From Sphaerobacter sp. (GTDB taxonomy: Bacteria; Chloroflexota; Chloroflexia; Thermomicrobiales; Thermomicrobiaceae), in NCBI GenBank assembly GCA_029961075.1, contig JASBVL010000062.1, positions 55,679 to 119,678 of the forward strand: 64,000 nt of DNA, written 5' to 3'. The notes below the pieces were generated by a model that had not been told where the DNA came from, made no database searches, and saw nothing but the letters and a program-made list of their open reading frames with translations. This document shows, in pieces, positions 49,949 through 59,102 of this stretch. The stretch's first letter is position 1. Each line of letters opens with the position of its first letter. The translations under genes and the position numbers were made by a program.

Positions 49949-50941
49949 CTACGGGAGGACGACCCGCTCGCCCTCGGCCAGGCCGGACGCGACCTCGACC
50001 ATGCCCTGGCTGCGCAGCCCCGTGCGGATCTCGCGCTCCTCCTCGCGCCCGTCGCTGAGGACGGTCACGAAGGTGCGGCGCCCGACCGTCCGCAGGGCGC
50101 TCTCGGGGATCAGGAGGACATCGTTCCGCACGGCGGTGGTGATGGAGACATCGGCGTTCATGCCGGGGCGCGCGATGAGGCCGTCCGGGAGGGTGAAGCG
50201 GACGGTGCCGCGGAAGGTGGTGGTGCCGCCGCTGGTCTCGGCGAGCGGCGCGATGCGCACGAGGCGCCCCTCGATCTCCTGCCCGGGGTAGGCGTCGAGG
50301 GTGAAGGTGACCGGCGCCTCGGCCGGCACGTGCGGCAGGTCGATCTCGTCCAGGTCGATCTGGAGGTCGAGCTGGGCGAGGTCCGCGATCTGTGCCACCT
50401 CCGCGCCTTGGCCGATGGGCGCGCCGGCAGCGGTCTGTACCTGGAGCACCGTGCCGTCGCTGGGCGCGAGGATCAGGGTGGAGGCCAGCGCCCGACGGGC
50501 GGCGTCGAGGGCGCTCTGGGCAGCGCGCAGCTGCTGCTCGGCGCGGAGTCGGTTGGCCAGTTGCTCGGGCGAGGGGTTGGGGCCGGCCTGCTGCTCGGCC
50601 AGGTTGAGCGCGGCTTCGGCGACCGCCACCTGGTCTTCCGCCTGCCGCACCGCATCCTGGAACGGCTGCGGCTCCAGCTCGGCGATGACGTCACCCGCCC
50701 GCACCGTGTCGCCGACGGCCACGGCCACCAGCTTGACCTGGCCGTTGGCCGGGCTCCGGACGGTGACCGGGTTGCGCGGCACCAGGCGGCCGACCGTCTC
50801 GACGGTCGCCTCGAGTGAGCCCCGCACGACCGCGACGGTGCGGGGACTGGCGTTCCGGGTCAGCAGCACGGCGGCGGTCACAGCCACGATCAGGATCCCG
50901 GTCGTGGCCAGCGCGATCCATCGGAGCCGTCGTCTACTCAT
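49949..50941 (-). CDS. MacA/HlyD-type membrane-fusion adaptor
   Basis: This 330-residue protein has an N-terminal membrane anchor (IALATTGILIVAVTAAVLL), a split lipoyl domain ([39 protein letters not shown]), a coiled-coil hairpin (about 95-150) and a beta-barrel (VRFTLPDGLIARPGMNADV). It would couple the ABC permease and ATPase upstream to the cell exterior. It overlaps the permease gene by 8 nt and is last in the three-gene operon. Confidence 0.9.
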   Translation of the reverse strand: MSRRRLRWIALATTGILIVAVTAAVLLTRNASPRTVAVVRGSLEATVETVGRLVPRNPVTVRSPANGQVKLVAVAVGDTVRAGDVIAELEPQPFQDAVRQAEDQVAVAEAALNLAEQQAGPNPSPEQLANRLRAEQQLRAAQSALDAARRALASTLILAPSDGTVLQVQTAAGAPIGQGAEVAQIADLAQLDLQIDLDEIDLPHVPAEAPVTFTLDAYPGQEIEGRLVRIAPLAETSGGTTTFRGTVRFTLPDGLIARPGMNADVSITTAVRNDVLLIPESALRTVGRRTFVTVLSDGREEEREIRTGLRSQGMVEVASGLAEGERVVLP

Positions 50942-53276
50942 AGCGCAGCACCTGAATCGGTCGAATCCGGGTGGCCAGCAGCCCTGGCGCTGTGCTCACC
51001 GCGGCCGTGGCGACGAGCGCCACGAGGATGGTTGCCCCGATGGTCAGCGGGCCGAGGTGGAACTCCAGCCCGAAGAGCTGGGTGCCGGTGAGGCGAACCA
51101 GGTAGCGCGCCAGAGGATAGCCGACGGCGAGGCCGACCAGGCAGCCGAGGCCGGTCATGCCGAGTGCCTCGGCCATGACCAGCCGGACGAGCTGGCGGGC
51201 GGTGGCGCCGATCGCCCGCAGGATGCCGTACTCCCGCCGCCGCTCCGTCAGGTTGATCAGCAGGGTGTTGACGATGCCGGCCAGGCCGACCACGCTGACG
51301 ATGATCACCATTGCGTTCAACATGACGGTGAGGATGTCGATGGCCCGGCGCGAGCTCGCCTGATCCTGGTACATGGCGAGGGTGATCGGCGCATACTGGC
51401 GGAAGGTGTCCTCGATGCGATCCAGGCTGGCGTCGACGGACTGCGGGTCCGAGGCGGGCAGCGTGAGGGCGAAGATCGAGACCCGGTCGCCCAGCCCGAG
51501 CAGGCGCTGGGCATCGCCGATGTCGAGGAACAGCTTGCCCGTGGTCGAGGCCCCCAGGTAGGTGCTCTCATCGTCGACGATGCCGACGATCTGGACGAGC
51601 GCCGAGCGCTCGCCGACGTCGAGGGTCCGGACGTCGCCGACGGCGGCGCCGAGGGCGCGGGCGAGGTTGCTCGTCAGGACGGCGGCTGGCGGGTTGCTCG
51701 GGCGCAGCCAGGTGCCGTCGAGCAGGCGGGGCGTGTAGATCTGCGTCGCGCGCGGCATGCCCCAGACGTCGGTGCGCACCGAGCCGATCGATCCCATGGC
51801 ATTGGCCCAGGGCTCGGCCCGCTCCACGTCGGGGTCCTGGGCGAGGGTGGCGGCAAACTCCGGCCGTACCGGCCTGGCGAAGTAGATCCAGCCGTCGGCG
51901 CCGTAGAGCGCGTAGAGGTGGTCGACGGTGATCGACACCGAGCGGCTGACGGCCTGCGTGCCGAGAAAGGCGGCGACGGCGACCGCGACGACGGTGAGGG
52001 TGACCCCGGCCCGCGCCGGCCGCCGGGCAGCGTTGCGCAGCCCCATCGCCATGAGGACCCCCAGGCGCGACACGCCACTGGTCAGGCGCTGCGTGAGCCC
52101 CCGCCGGAAGTCGGCGACGACGCCGCGCTGCGCCAGCAGTCCCGCGACCGCCTGCCGGGTCGCGAGGCTGGCAGGGAGCAGGGCCGAGCCCACGGTGACG
52201 CCGATACCGATCAGCAGCGCCAGCAGCAGCTCGCGCGGCGCGGGGCTGAAGCCCGGCAGGACCAGGCCGGCGAGGCTCGCGAGGTAGGCGGTGATTAGGC
52301 GGCCCCCGAGCAGGCCGATCCCCCAGCCGAGCACCGCCCCGACGAGCCCGATGGCCAGCGCGAAGAAGAGGTAGGGGCACGTGGCGGCCCAGCGCGTGCC
52401 GCCGAGCGCCTTGATGATCCCGATCTGGCGCGCCTCCTCCACCATCACGGCCGCGAAGGTGTTCGCGACCAGGAAGCTGCTGAGCACCGCGCCGATGACC
52501 GAGAAGACGTTCAGGAGCAGGAGCAGCGTGCTCAGCTCGCGGCTCCCGGTGAAGACGTACGGGTCGCGAATGGTGTAGTTGCTAGACGGCACGCCGCGTT
52601 TGTTGAGGAAGTCCCGGATTTGTTGGGCGGTCTCGCCAGCGCGCTGCGGCTCGGCCACCCGCACCAGGAGGAAGTTGTCGTAGCGGCGGCCCAGGAACTG
52701 CCGGACGTCGCGGGCCGGCATGAAGGCGGTCGCCTGATTGAGGAGCGAGGCATCGATCGTGGCGGGGGCGCGCACGAAGCCGCTCACCCGCGCGTAGTTG
52801 AGCGGCGCCGCCGCGGTCGGCTGGAGGGCGACGAGGTCGCCGACCCCGATGTCGGCGAGCTTGGTCGCGCTGATATCGAAGGCGATCTCCCCCGGCCCCG
52901 GGAAGCGGCCGGCGACGAGCTGCACCTCGGCCAGGCGCATGTTCGCGAAGTCGTTGACGCCGACCAGGCGGGTGTTGATCCAGCCCTGGCCGACGCTGGC
53001 CCGGGTGATCTGCACCGCCTGGGTGTCGACCGCCACCACGTTGTCGCGCCGCCCGATGAGGTCCACCAGGGTGGGGGTGAGCTCGGCGGCATAGGCGGTG
53101 ATGTCCGGCTGCCGGGTGCTGGCGTAGGTCTCCCGCTGAGCCGTGGCGAGGGTGCGGCCGGTGTAGGAGATGGCCACCACGCCCGCCACGCCGAGGAGCA
53201 CCCCCACCACGGTCAGCAGCGTCCGCAGGGGACGCCGCTCTATGTCGCGAAGGGTCTTCGTCAGGAGGAGCCGCAT
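50934..53276 (-). CDS. ABC transporter permease, duplicated FtsX/MacB type
   Basis: This 780-residue protein has an N-terminal helix followed by an extracytoplasmic domain, four helices (about 250-390), a second external domain and a C-terminal three-helix FtsX domain ending with RIRPIQVLRYE. Two FtsX modules in one chain match the LolC/MacB-like or mechanotransmission permeases. The ATG at 53276 has GAGGCGGG upstream. It works with the ATPase at 53360 and the adaptor at 49949; the cargo is unknown. Confidence 0.9.
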   Translation of the reverse strand: MRLLLTKTLRDIERRPLRTLLTVVGVLLGVAGVVAISYTGRTLATAQRETYASTRQPDITAYAAELTPTLVDLIGRRDNVVAVDTQAVQITRASVGQGWINTRLVGVNDFANMRLAEVQLVAGRFPGPGEIAFDISATKLADIGVGDLVALQPTAAAPLNYARVSGFVRAPATIDASLLNQATAFMPARDVRQFLGRRYDNFLLVRVAEPQRAGETAQQIRDFLNKRGVPSSNYTIRDPYVFTGSRELSTLLLLLNVFSVIGAVLSSFLVANTFAAVMVEEARQIGIIKALGGTRWAATCPYLFFALAIGLVGAVLGWGIGLLGGRLITAYLASLAGLVLPGFSPAPRELLLALLIGIGVTVGSALLPASLATRQAVAGLLAQRGVVADFRRGLTQRLTSGVSRLGVLMAMGLRNAARRPARAGVTLTVVAVAVAAFLGTQAVSRSVSITVDHLYALYGADGWIYFARPVRPEFAATLAQDPDVERAEPWANAMGSIGSVRTDVWGMPRATQIYTPRLLDGTWLRPSNPPAAVLTSNLARALGAAVGDVRTLDVGERSALVQIVGIVDDESTYLGASTTGKLFLDIGDAQRLLGLGDRVSIFALTLPASDPQSVDASLDRIEDTFRQYAPITLAMYQDQASSRRAIDILTVMLNAMVIIVSVVGLAGIVNTLLINLTERRREYGILRAIGATARQLVRLVMAEALGMTGLGCLVGLAVGYPLARYLVRLTGTQLFGLEFHLGPLTIGATILVALVATAAVSTAPGLLATRIRPIQVLRYE

Positions 53277-53349
53277 CGACCCGCCTCGGCCAGACCACTC
53301 GTCACAGGGCATCGCCACGCCGCTGGTAGCTTACCAGGGTTCTCCACAG

Positions 53350-53385
53350 GCGGGGACGGTCACCCGGCCGGGTGACCGTCCCCGC
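53350..53385. repeat. 36-nt perfect palindrome across the ATPase stop codon
   Basis: The arm GGGGACGGTCACCCGG and its exact complement meet without a loop, and a GC pair extends each side. The palindrome includes the last codons and TGA of the ABC ATPase gene, about 75 nt before the permease start. It may be a processing or attenuation hairpin that tunes ATPase versus permease expression. Confidence 0.75.
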
Positions 53386-54106
53386 GCGCCGCGGCCTGGG
53401 GCACGGGCGGTGGTTCGGCTGGCGCAGCCACGCGGTGATCGGCGACGATGCGCCCGTCGCGCATCTCGATGACGCGGGACCCGCGGGACGCGATCGCCCG
53501 GTCGTGGGTGACGAGCAGCAGGGTCTTGCCGCTGGCCCACATCTCGGCCAGCAGGGCGAGGACCCGCTCCCCGGAGGCGCTGTCGAGGTTGCCGGTTGGC
53601 TCGTCCGCGAGCAGGAGCGGGGGATCGTTGGCGAGCGCGCGGGCGATGGCCACGCGCTGCTGCTCGCCGCCGGACAGCTCGTTGGGGAGATGGTGCGCGA
53701 GGTGTGCGACACCCACCCGGGCGAGGAGCTCCTGGGCGCGCTCCCGCCGCGCGGGACGGCCGGCGAGCTCCATCGGGAGGAGGACGTTCTCCAGGGCGGT
53801 CAGGGTCGGCATCAACTGGAAGAACTGGAAGATGATCCCGACGTTGCGGCCCCGCCAGCGCGCGAGCTCCTCCTCGCTGAGCCCGCCCAGGTCCACGCCG
53901 GCCACTGTGAGGGTGCCCGCCGTCGGGCGATCGATCCCGCTTACCAGGTTCAGCAGCGTCGACTTGCCGCAGCCGGAGGGGCCGAGAATGGTGACCCACT
54001 CGCCCGGCCCGACGGTCAGGTCCACGCCGCGCAGGGCGGAGATGGCCCGCTGGCCCGCGTGATACTCCTTGGTGACGCCGGTCACGTGGATGATGGGTGT
54101 CGTCAT
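53360..54106 (-). CDS. ABC transporter ATP-binding protein (LolD/MacB type)
   Basis: This 248-residue ATPase has Walker A GPSGCGKST, the Q loop FQFFQLMPTLTALENV, signature LSGGEQQR, Walker B LLLADEP and the H loop VTHD. The ATG at 54106 gives the family start; no strong Shine-Dalgarno precedes it, so translation may be leaderless or start at an upstream in-frame ATG at 54142. It is first in the exporter operon. Confidence 0.93.
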   Translation of the reverse strand: MTTPIIHVTGVTKEYHAGQRAISALRGVDLTVGPGEWVTILGPSGCGKSTLLNLVSGIDRPTAGTLTVAGVDLGGLSEEELARWRGRNVGIIFQFFQLMPTLTALENVLLPMELAGRPARRERAQELLARVGVAHLAHHLPNELSGGEQQRVAIARALANDPPLLLADEPTGNLDSASGERVLALLAEMWASGKTLLLVTHDRAIASRGSRVIEMRDGRIVADHRVAAPAEPPPVPQAAARGDGHPAG

Positions 54107-54291
54107 GGCCCAATTGTGCCCCGGCCCGGTGCGTCCCGCCACCGACGCGGCCCGGGCGCGCTCGTCGGCGCGCGCTGGTGCCGCCCGCGGTCGTGTTCCC
54201 CGGGCGATGTCGCACGCCGTCCCTGGGGCACTGAGCGGGTGGAGCGGGTTGGGGACGCGGCAACGCGGGGCGGCGAGGGCGCGGGCGTGCC

Positions 54292-55032
54292 CTAGCGGGC
54301 CGAACCCGTGTCCGGGCAGGATTCCAGCAGTCGCCGGTCATGCTCCGAGAGCTGGGCCCGCGCCAGGAGATCGGGGCGCCGGGCCTTGGTCCGGCACAGC
54401 GCCTGCTGGCGGCGCCACTCGGCGATGCGCGCGTGGTGTCCGCTGAGCAGGACTTCGGGCACCTTCAGTCCGCGAAACTCGGGCGGCCGGGTGTACTGCG
54501 GGTACTCGAGCAGGCCGCTCGTGAACGACTCCTCCTGCACCGACTCCGGGTCGATCACGCCGGGGACGAGCCGCGCGACCACGTCGATCATGACCGCCGC
54601 CGCCAGCTCGCCGCCGGTCAGGACGTAGTCGCCGATCGATACCTCACGCGTGCGGAGCAGGAGGTGGACGCGCTCGTCGATGCCCTCGTAGCGCCCGCAG
54701 ATCAGCGCGAGGCGCCGGTGCTGGGCCAGCTCGGCGGCCATGGCCTGGGTGAAGGGCTCGCCCGAGGCCGACAGGGCGATGATCGGGGTGGTCTGCAGCT
54801 CGTCGGCGAGCACGGCCTCGACGGCGTGCACGATGGGCGGCGCCATCATCACCATGCCCGGGCCGCCGCCGTAGGGGTAATCGTCGACCGAGCGGTGGCG
54901 GTCGGTCGCCCAGTCGCGGATGTCGTGGAGATGGACGGAGACCAGGCCGCGCTCGCGCGCGCGCTTCAGGATGCTCTCGTCCAGCAGCCCATCGAACATG
55001 CGGGGGAACAGGGTGAACACATCGAAGCGCAC
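54292..55032 (-). CDS. trmD: tRNA (guanine37-N1)-methyltransferase
   Basis: This 246-residue SPOUT enzyme methylates G37 of tRNA. It shows [33 protein letters not shown], the knot segments [13 protein letters not shown] and [14 protein letters not shown], and [23 protein letters not shown]. The GTG at 55032 has AAGGAC upstream and begins where the family does. rimM, rpsP and rplS, its usual partners, are not adjacent. Confidence 0.95.
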   Translation of the reverse strand: MRFDVFTLFPRMFDGLLDESILKRARERGLVSVHLHDIRDWATDRHRSVDDYPYGGGPGMVMMAPPIVHAVEAVLADELQTTPIIALSASGEPFTQAMAAELAQHRRLALICGRYEGIDERVHLLLRTREVSIGDYVLTGGELAAAVMIDVVARLVPGVIDPESVQEESFTSGLLEYPQYTRPPEFRGLKVPEVLLSGHHARIAEWRRQQALCRTKARRPDLLARAQLSEHDRRLLESCPDTGSAR

Positions 55033-55148
55033 GGTGCGTCCTTGCTGCGACCTTACGGCGGACCCCAACGGGGACTCGACTCCCTGGAGCTGATTATGCC
55101 GGAACCGGGACTCGCCGTGCCGACCACGCGCCGCGTGGTCGGGCGGGG

Positions 55149-56447
55149 TCAGTCGTTGCCCGCGGCCGTCGCCGGCCGGCACTGCTGGTAAACCGGCGCC
55201 GCGGCCATCGCGCGCTCGAAGGCGAGAACGACCTGGGGGTCGAACTGCGTGCCGGCACAGCGGCGCAGCTCGGCCATGGCGACGTGGTGGGGGAGGGCGC
55301 GGCGGTAGACCCGATCGCTCGTCATCGCGTCGTAGGTGTCCGCCACCGCAATGACCCGCGATCCCAGCGGGATCTCTTCACCCTTCAGCCCGTCGGGGTA
55401 GCCAGTGCCGTCCCAGCGCTCGTGGTGGTGGCGGATGATGGTGGCGGTGGCCTTATAGGTGGAGAGGTTGCCGAGGATCTGGGCCCCGTCGATCACGTGG
55501 CGTTGGATCAGGGTCATCTCCTCGGGCGTCAGCGTGCCTGGCTTGTTGAGGGCCGCGTCGGGGGTGCTCACCTTGCCGAGGTCGTGAATGCGCGCCGCGG
55601 TGATGATGTTCTCGGCCTCCTCGAGGGCGACGTGTTCCAGTTGCCGGAGGATCGCCTCGGTGTACGCGGCAACCCGTTTGGAGTGCTCGGAAGTGTACGG
55701 ATCGCGGCGGTCCAGCGTGTCGGCCAGCATCTCAATGGTCTTCCGCGTCTCGTCGTGGATCTGGCGGTAGCTGCGGAATGCGAGGTACGGCCCAAGGAGT
55801 GGGACGACCGCGATCAGCAGGGCCAGTGGGCTTTCCCGCTCCAGGACCGGGATCAGGCTGCCCAGGGTGGGGAGGGTGACCCACTCGGCCATGACCCCGG
55901 CGGCGCTCGCGCGCCACATGCGCCACGGCGACGTGCCGACGACGCGGGCGAGGATCAGCGCCATGATGCCCGACTCGATGGTGGTATAGACCGCGGCGGC
56001 GGCGATGGTGACCCCAAGATTGGTCATGCTGCCGATGGGCGAGCGGCCCGGCTCGGCCAACTCGCTGTAGACCCAGCCGGCGATGAACGTGGCGAGCGAG
56101 TAGTTGCTGACGTTGACCGCCAGCTTCAGGAGCGGGCGGCGGTCGAGCACCTCCACGATCAGCCCGGCCGTGGCCGCCAGCAGCGCGCCCACGATGGGGC
56201 CGAGCGCGAGGGCCGCGGCGAAGCAGAGGGCGGACGACACCGACACCGAGATCCGTACAGAGGACAGCGGGAGGTCGATATCGAAGAAGTCGGCGAAGAT
56301 GGTGAGCGCGACGAGCATCCCGCAGAGGAGCACGGTGTGCCAGTTCAGCGGCGGGCGTGGTACGGCTGGCCCGAGCAGGAGCAGCACGCTCGCGGTGACG
56401 GCGACGAGACCGATGACGGATGAGCGGATGTGTCCCGGGGGGTGCAC
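55149..56447 (-). CDS. membrane HD-GYP phosphodiesterase
   Basis: This 432-residue protein has about seven N-terminal membrane helices (residues 10-225) of MASE-like character and a cytoplasmic HD-GYP domain with [21 protein letters not shown] near 286 and [30 protein letters not shown] enzymes hydrolyse cyclic di-GMP; the complete HD and GYP motifs suggest it is active. The GTG at 56447 is chosen where the hydrophilic N-terminus ends, with AGGTAACG upstream; the frame is open further back. It lies downstream of the micro-ORF array and may also be reached by its transcript. Confidence 0.88.
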   Translation of the reverse strand: MHPPGHIRSSVIGLVAVTASVLLLLGPAVPRPPLNWHTVLLCGMLVALTIFADFFDIDLPLSSVRISVSVSSALCFAAALALGPIVGALLAATAGLIVEVLDRRPLLKLAVNVSNYSLATFIAGWVYSELAEPGRSPIGSMTNLGVTIAAAAVYTTIESGIMALILARVVGTSPWRMWRASAAGVMAEWVTLPTLGSLIPVLERESPLALLIAVVPLLGPYLAFRSYRQIHDETRKTIEMLADTLDRRDPYTSEHSKRVAAYTEAILRQLEHVALEEAENIITAARIHDLGKVSTPDAALNKPGTLTPEEMTLIQRHVIDGAQILGNLSTYKATATIIRHHHERWDGTGYPDGLKGEEIPLGSRVIAVADTYDAMTSDRVYRRALPHHVAMAELRRCAGTQFDPQVVLAFERAMAAAPVYQQCRPATAAGND

Positions 56448-56549
56448 GCGCTCGTTACCTGCTCTCCCGCGGCCACCGTGCGGCGCGAATGTGGTTGCGC
56501 CCCGCCCCGCGCTGCGCGAACGTAGGCGGGACCCTGAGCGCTCTGCAGC

Positions 56550-56558
56550 ATTATAGCA
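56550..56558 (-). promoter_or_regulatory. TGC-extended -10 promoter of the HD-GYP gene
   Basis: TGCTATAAT on the minus strand lies about 100 nt before the GTG at 56447, with no clear -35. Confidence 0.6.
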
Positions 56559-56852
56559 ATGCGGCGTGCGCGCGACCGAGGTGGTTGGACGGGGAATCGG
56601 GGCATAAGAGTACCGGAAATCCGCGGGAGGATAGTACTGGGGCACCGTGAACCGGATGGGGTGCGACGACCGTGACCTGTGGCGGTGAGCCAGCGAGGGG
56701 GCGACGAGAAGCCCAACCGGCGACTCCTCGTCACGTGTGGAGCGGGGCGCGGCGGTTGGGCTCGTGGAAACGGCAGCTCTGTCGGTTGGTTGTCGTACAC
56801 CACATCCCGCCCACCAGGTCTGCTGGCTGGCAGAACGCAGCGCCTGGGGTTG

Positions 56853-56876
56853 CTACTTCCAGCGGAAGTTCTTCAT
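56853..56876 (-). CDS. micro-ORF 3, peptide MKNFRWK
   Basis: ATG to TAG, 7 codons, identical in nucleotide sequence to micro-ORF 2. GGGAGGGG lies 9 nt upstream as ribosome site. The peptide is strongly cationic with Phe and Trp. It is the last of three on the minus strand. No family known to me; evidence is the repetition and ribosome sites. Confidence 0.55.
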   Translation of the reverse strand: MKNFRWK

Positions 56877-56931
56877 CGTGTCGGTCCCCTCCCGGTGGTG
56901 CATCGGCTACCGCAGCGGAGAAATGGGGGCA

Positions 56932-56955
56932 CTACTTCCAGCGGAAGTTCTTCAT
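56932..56955 (-). CDS. micro-ORF 2, peptide MKNFRWK
   Basis: ATG to TAG, 7 codons. GAGGAG (56962-56967) lies 6 nt upstream. Flanks differ completely from those of the other copies outside the coding core, as expected if the peptide itself is conserved. A 7-bp hairpin (CCACGGA/TCCGTGG) separates it from micro-ORF 1. Confidence 0.55.
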   Translation of the reverse strand: MKNFRWK

Positions 56956-57004
56956 CCTACTCTCCTCTATGCTGATGACGGCCCCACGGAACGTCCGTGG
57001 CGGG

Positions 57005-57034
57005 CTACTTCCAGCGGAAGTTCTTCCACTTCAT
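57005..57034 (-). CDS. micro-ORF 1, peptide MKWKNFRWK
   Basis: ATG to TAG, 9 codons; it is the first of the array and carries an extra WK pair after MK. GGAGG (57042-57046) lies 7 nt upstream, an ideal Shine-Dalgarno spacing. The 7-residue core KNFRWK is identical to the other copies. About 118 nt of leader separate it from the promoter. Confidence 0.6.
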   Translation of the reverse strand: MKWKNFRWK

Positions 57035-57158
57035 CAGGTTGCCTCCCGACGTATCCATAGCCGGCGGCCGTGGGTGCAGATGACGTGGCTTGCCTTCCTG
57101 TCACCGACTCCCATTTGCGTCCGCTGGCGCCTGTAGGGATGACTTTCGTCTAGGACCG

Positions 57159-57187
57159 ATCATAGGACTTTCGCACTGCGCTGTCAA
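57159..57187 (-). promoter_or_regulatory. near-consensus promoter of the micro-ORF array
   Basis: On the minus strand TTGACA (57182-57187), 17 bp and TATGAT (57159-57164) give one of the two best -35/-10 pairs in the window; the tRNA-Asp promoter is the other. It points toward the micro-ORFs and the HD-GYP gene. Confidence 0.8.
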
Positions 57188-57313
57188 GACTAACGTATCG
57201 GTACGCACGTCTCGCCTCCGTGGTCGGTGGGGGGCGCGTTGTCGCGAGCTGCCCGGTCTGTTAGGCTGGCTGCGGGCGGGATGGCCCGGCGATGCGGAGG
57301 CAGGAAGGTCAAG

Positions 57314-58351
57314 GTGGGACACAGCGTGCAGCATGTGCTCGTCACCGGCGGGGCCGGGTTCATTGGCAGCAACTTTGTCCGCTATCTCCTGCGCCGGGGC
57401 GTGCCGCGGGTCACGGCGTACGACAAACTGACCTACGCGGGCAACCGCGCCAGCCTGGCCGACGTGGAGGACCACCCCGGCTTCCGCTTCATCCACGCCG
57501 ACATCTGCGAGCGCGCTGACGTCGCGGCGGCCCTGCGGGGGTGCGATGCGGTGGTCAACTTCGCCGCCGAGACGCACGTCGATCGCTCCCTGCTCGACGC
57601 GGACGACTTCCTGCGGACCAACGTTGTCGGGACCCACGTGCTGCTCGAGCAGGCCCGGCGCCTGGGTGTGCGGCGCTTCGTGCATGTGAGCACCGACGAG
57701 GTCTACGGCGACGTGCCGGAGGGCTACTCGCGGGAGACCGACCCGCTTCGGCCGCGCAGCCCCTATTCGGCCAGCAAGGCGGCGGGGGAGATGATGGTGC
57801 TCGCGGCCGTGGCCAGCTACGGCGTGCCGGCCGTCATCACCCGCGGCTCGAACACGTACGGGCCGTACCAGTATCCCGAGAAGTTCATCCCGTTGATGAT
57901 CACGAACGCGCTGGAGGGGCGTCCGCTCCCGGTCTACGGCGACGGCCGGCAGATGCGGGACTGGATCCACGTCGAGGATCACTGCGCCGGCATCGAGGTC
58001 GCCCTGCTGCGGGGCGTGCCGGGCGAGGCCTACAACATCGGCGGCGGGCACCCGCGCGAGAACCTCTCGGTCGTCCGGGAGATCCTCCAGATCCTCGGCC
58101 TCTCCGAGGACCTGATCCAGCACGTCAGCGACCGGCCCGGTCATGACCGGCGATACGCGCTGGCGACCGACAAGCTGCGGGCCCTCGGGTGGCGGCCGAC
58201 GATCGACTTCCCACGGGGGCTGCGCGAGACGGTCGAGTGGTACCGCCGCCGGCGCGATTGGTGGGAGCCGTTGCGCGACGCGGCGTTCGCCGAGTACTAC
58301 GGGAGGAACTACGGCGGGCGCGCGGTGTTGAAGGGCCCGGAGCACGGGTAG
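57314..58351 (+). CDS. rfbB: dTDP-glucose 4,6-dehydratase-like enzyme
   Basis: This 345-residue SDR converts dTDP-glucose to dTDP-4-keto-6-deoxyglucose. It shows VTGGAGFIGSNFVRYLL, YDKLTYAGNRASL, FAAETHVDRSL, the STDEVYGDV active site and SPYSASKAAGE with the catalytic Tyr/Lys. The GTG at 57314 has AGGAAGG upstream. rfbA, rfbC and rfbD are not adjacent. The 6 nt gap to the next gene makes them one unit. Confidence 0.92.
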   Translation: MGHSVQHVLVTGGAGFIGSNFVRYLLRRGVPRVTAYDKLTYAGNRASLADVEDHPGFRFIHADICERADVAAALRGCDAVVNFAAETHVDRSLLDADDFLRTNVVGTHVLLEQARRLGVRRFVHVSTDEVYGDVPEGYSRETDPLRPRSPYSASKAAGEMMVLAAVASYGVPAVITRGSNTYGPYQYPEKFIPLMITNALEGRPLPVYGDGRQMRDWIHVEDHCAGIEVALLRGVPGEAYNIGGGHPRENLSVVREILQILGLSEDLIQHVSDRPGHDRRYALATDKLRALGWRPTIDFPRGLRETVEWYRRRRDWWEPLRDAAFAEYYGRNYGGRAVLKGPEHG

Positions 58352-58357
58352 GACCGC

Positions 58358-59071
58358 ATGCCCATTCTGTTTGAGTTGGCCGTCGCCAAGACGCACAAGT
58401 TCGGGACGCACGACAGCGGTGATACCGTCGAGCTGGTTGAGCGGCCGGGCGGCGGGTTCTCGGCGGTGGTCGTTGACGGCCAGGGCAGCGGCGCCGCGGC
58501 GAAGCGGCTCAGCCTGCAGGTGGCCGGCGCGGTGGTTCGGCTGCTGAACGAGGGGGTGCGGGACGGGGCGGCGGCGCGCGCCGCCCACGATTTCCTGGTC
58601 ACCATGCGCGGCGGGAGGGTGTCGGCCGCCCTCGATATCCTTTCGGTCGACCTCACCTCGCGCTCGGTGGTGGTGACGCGCAACAGTGGAGTGCCGATGC
58701 TGCTGGGGCGGGAGGGCGACCTCGTGGCCGTGGCAGAGTCGGGAGAGCGGATCGGCATCTACCGGCACACCCGCCCGCTCGTGCTCGAGTACCCGGTCGA
58801 GCCCGGCCTGACGGCGATCCTGGTCACCGACGGCGTCATCGGCGCCGGCACGCGCCGTGGGCGCCCGCTGGACCTGGTGGCGGCGGCAGATGTAGTCGTG
58901 AGCACGGATCGCTCCGCGCAGGAGATCGCCGATGGCCTGCTCGACGCGGCGCTGGCTGCCGATGACGGACACCCTGGCGATGACATGACGGTCGTAGCCC
59001 TCCGGCTGCGGGCCGTCGAGCAGACCGGGGCGATCCGCCGGGTGGTGATGACGGTGCCGCTGGATCCGTGA
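58358..59071 (+). CDS. SpoIIE/PP2C-type phosphatase domain protein
   Basis: This 237-residue protein is a stand-alone PP2C_SIG domain: VVVDGQGSGAAAKRLSLQ (metal Asp-Gly), LDILSVDLTSRSVVVTRNSG, LVTDGVIGAG and GHPGDDMTVVALRL with the last Asp pair. Such phosphatases act on anti-anti-sigma factors or similar phosphoproteins. No sensor domain is attached. It follows the dehydratase by 6 nt. Confidence 0.82.
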   Translation: MPILFELAVAKTHKFGTHDSGDTVELVERPGGGFSAVVVDGQGSGAAAKRLSLQVAGAVVRLLNEGVRDGAAARAAHDFLVTMRGGRVSAALDILSVDLTSRSVVVTRNSGVPMLLGREGDLVAVAESGERIGIYRHTRPLVLEYPVEPGLTAILVTDGVIGAGTRRGRPLDLVAAADVVVSTDRSAQEIADGLLDAALAADDGHPGDDMTVVALRLRAVEQTGAIRRVVMTVPLDP

Positions 59072-59102
59072 CCGGTCGCACGTAAGGGGCGGATGGCACA
59101 CC

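Larger units (their letters stand above)
56853..57026 (-). repeat. three direct repeats of a 22-nt unit (periods 79 and 73 nt)
   Basis: A unit complementary to CTACTTCCAGCGGAAGTTCTTC begins at 56853, 56932 and 57005 with no mismatch. It contains an inverted repeat ACTTCC-AGC-GGAAGT. Each unit is almost exactly the coding part of a micro-ORF. Confidence 0.85.

Noticed and set aside
56853..57026. Three direct repeats as a CRISPR array
   Set aside because: The shared unit is only 22-25 nt, the gaps of about 51-57 nt are unequal and too long, and no cas gene is present. Each unit coincides with a start-to-stop micro-ORF with its own ribosome site.
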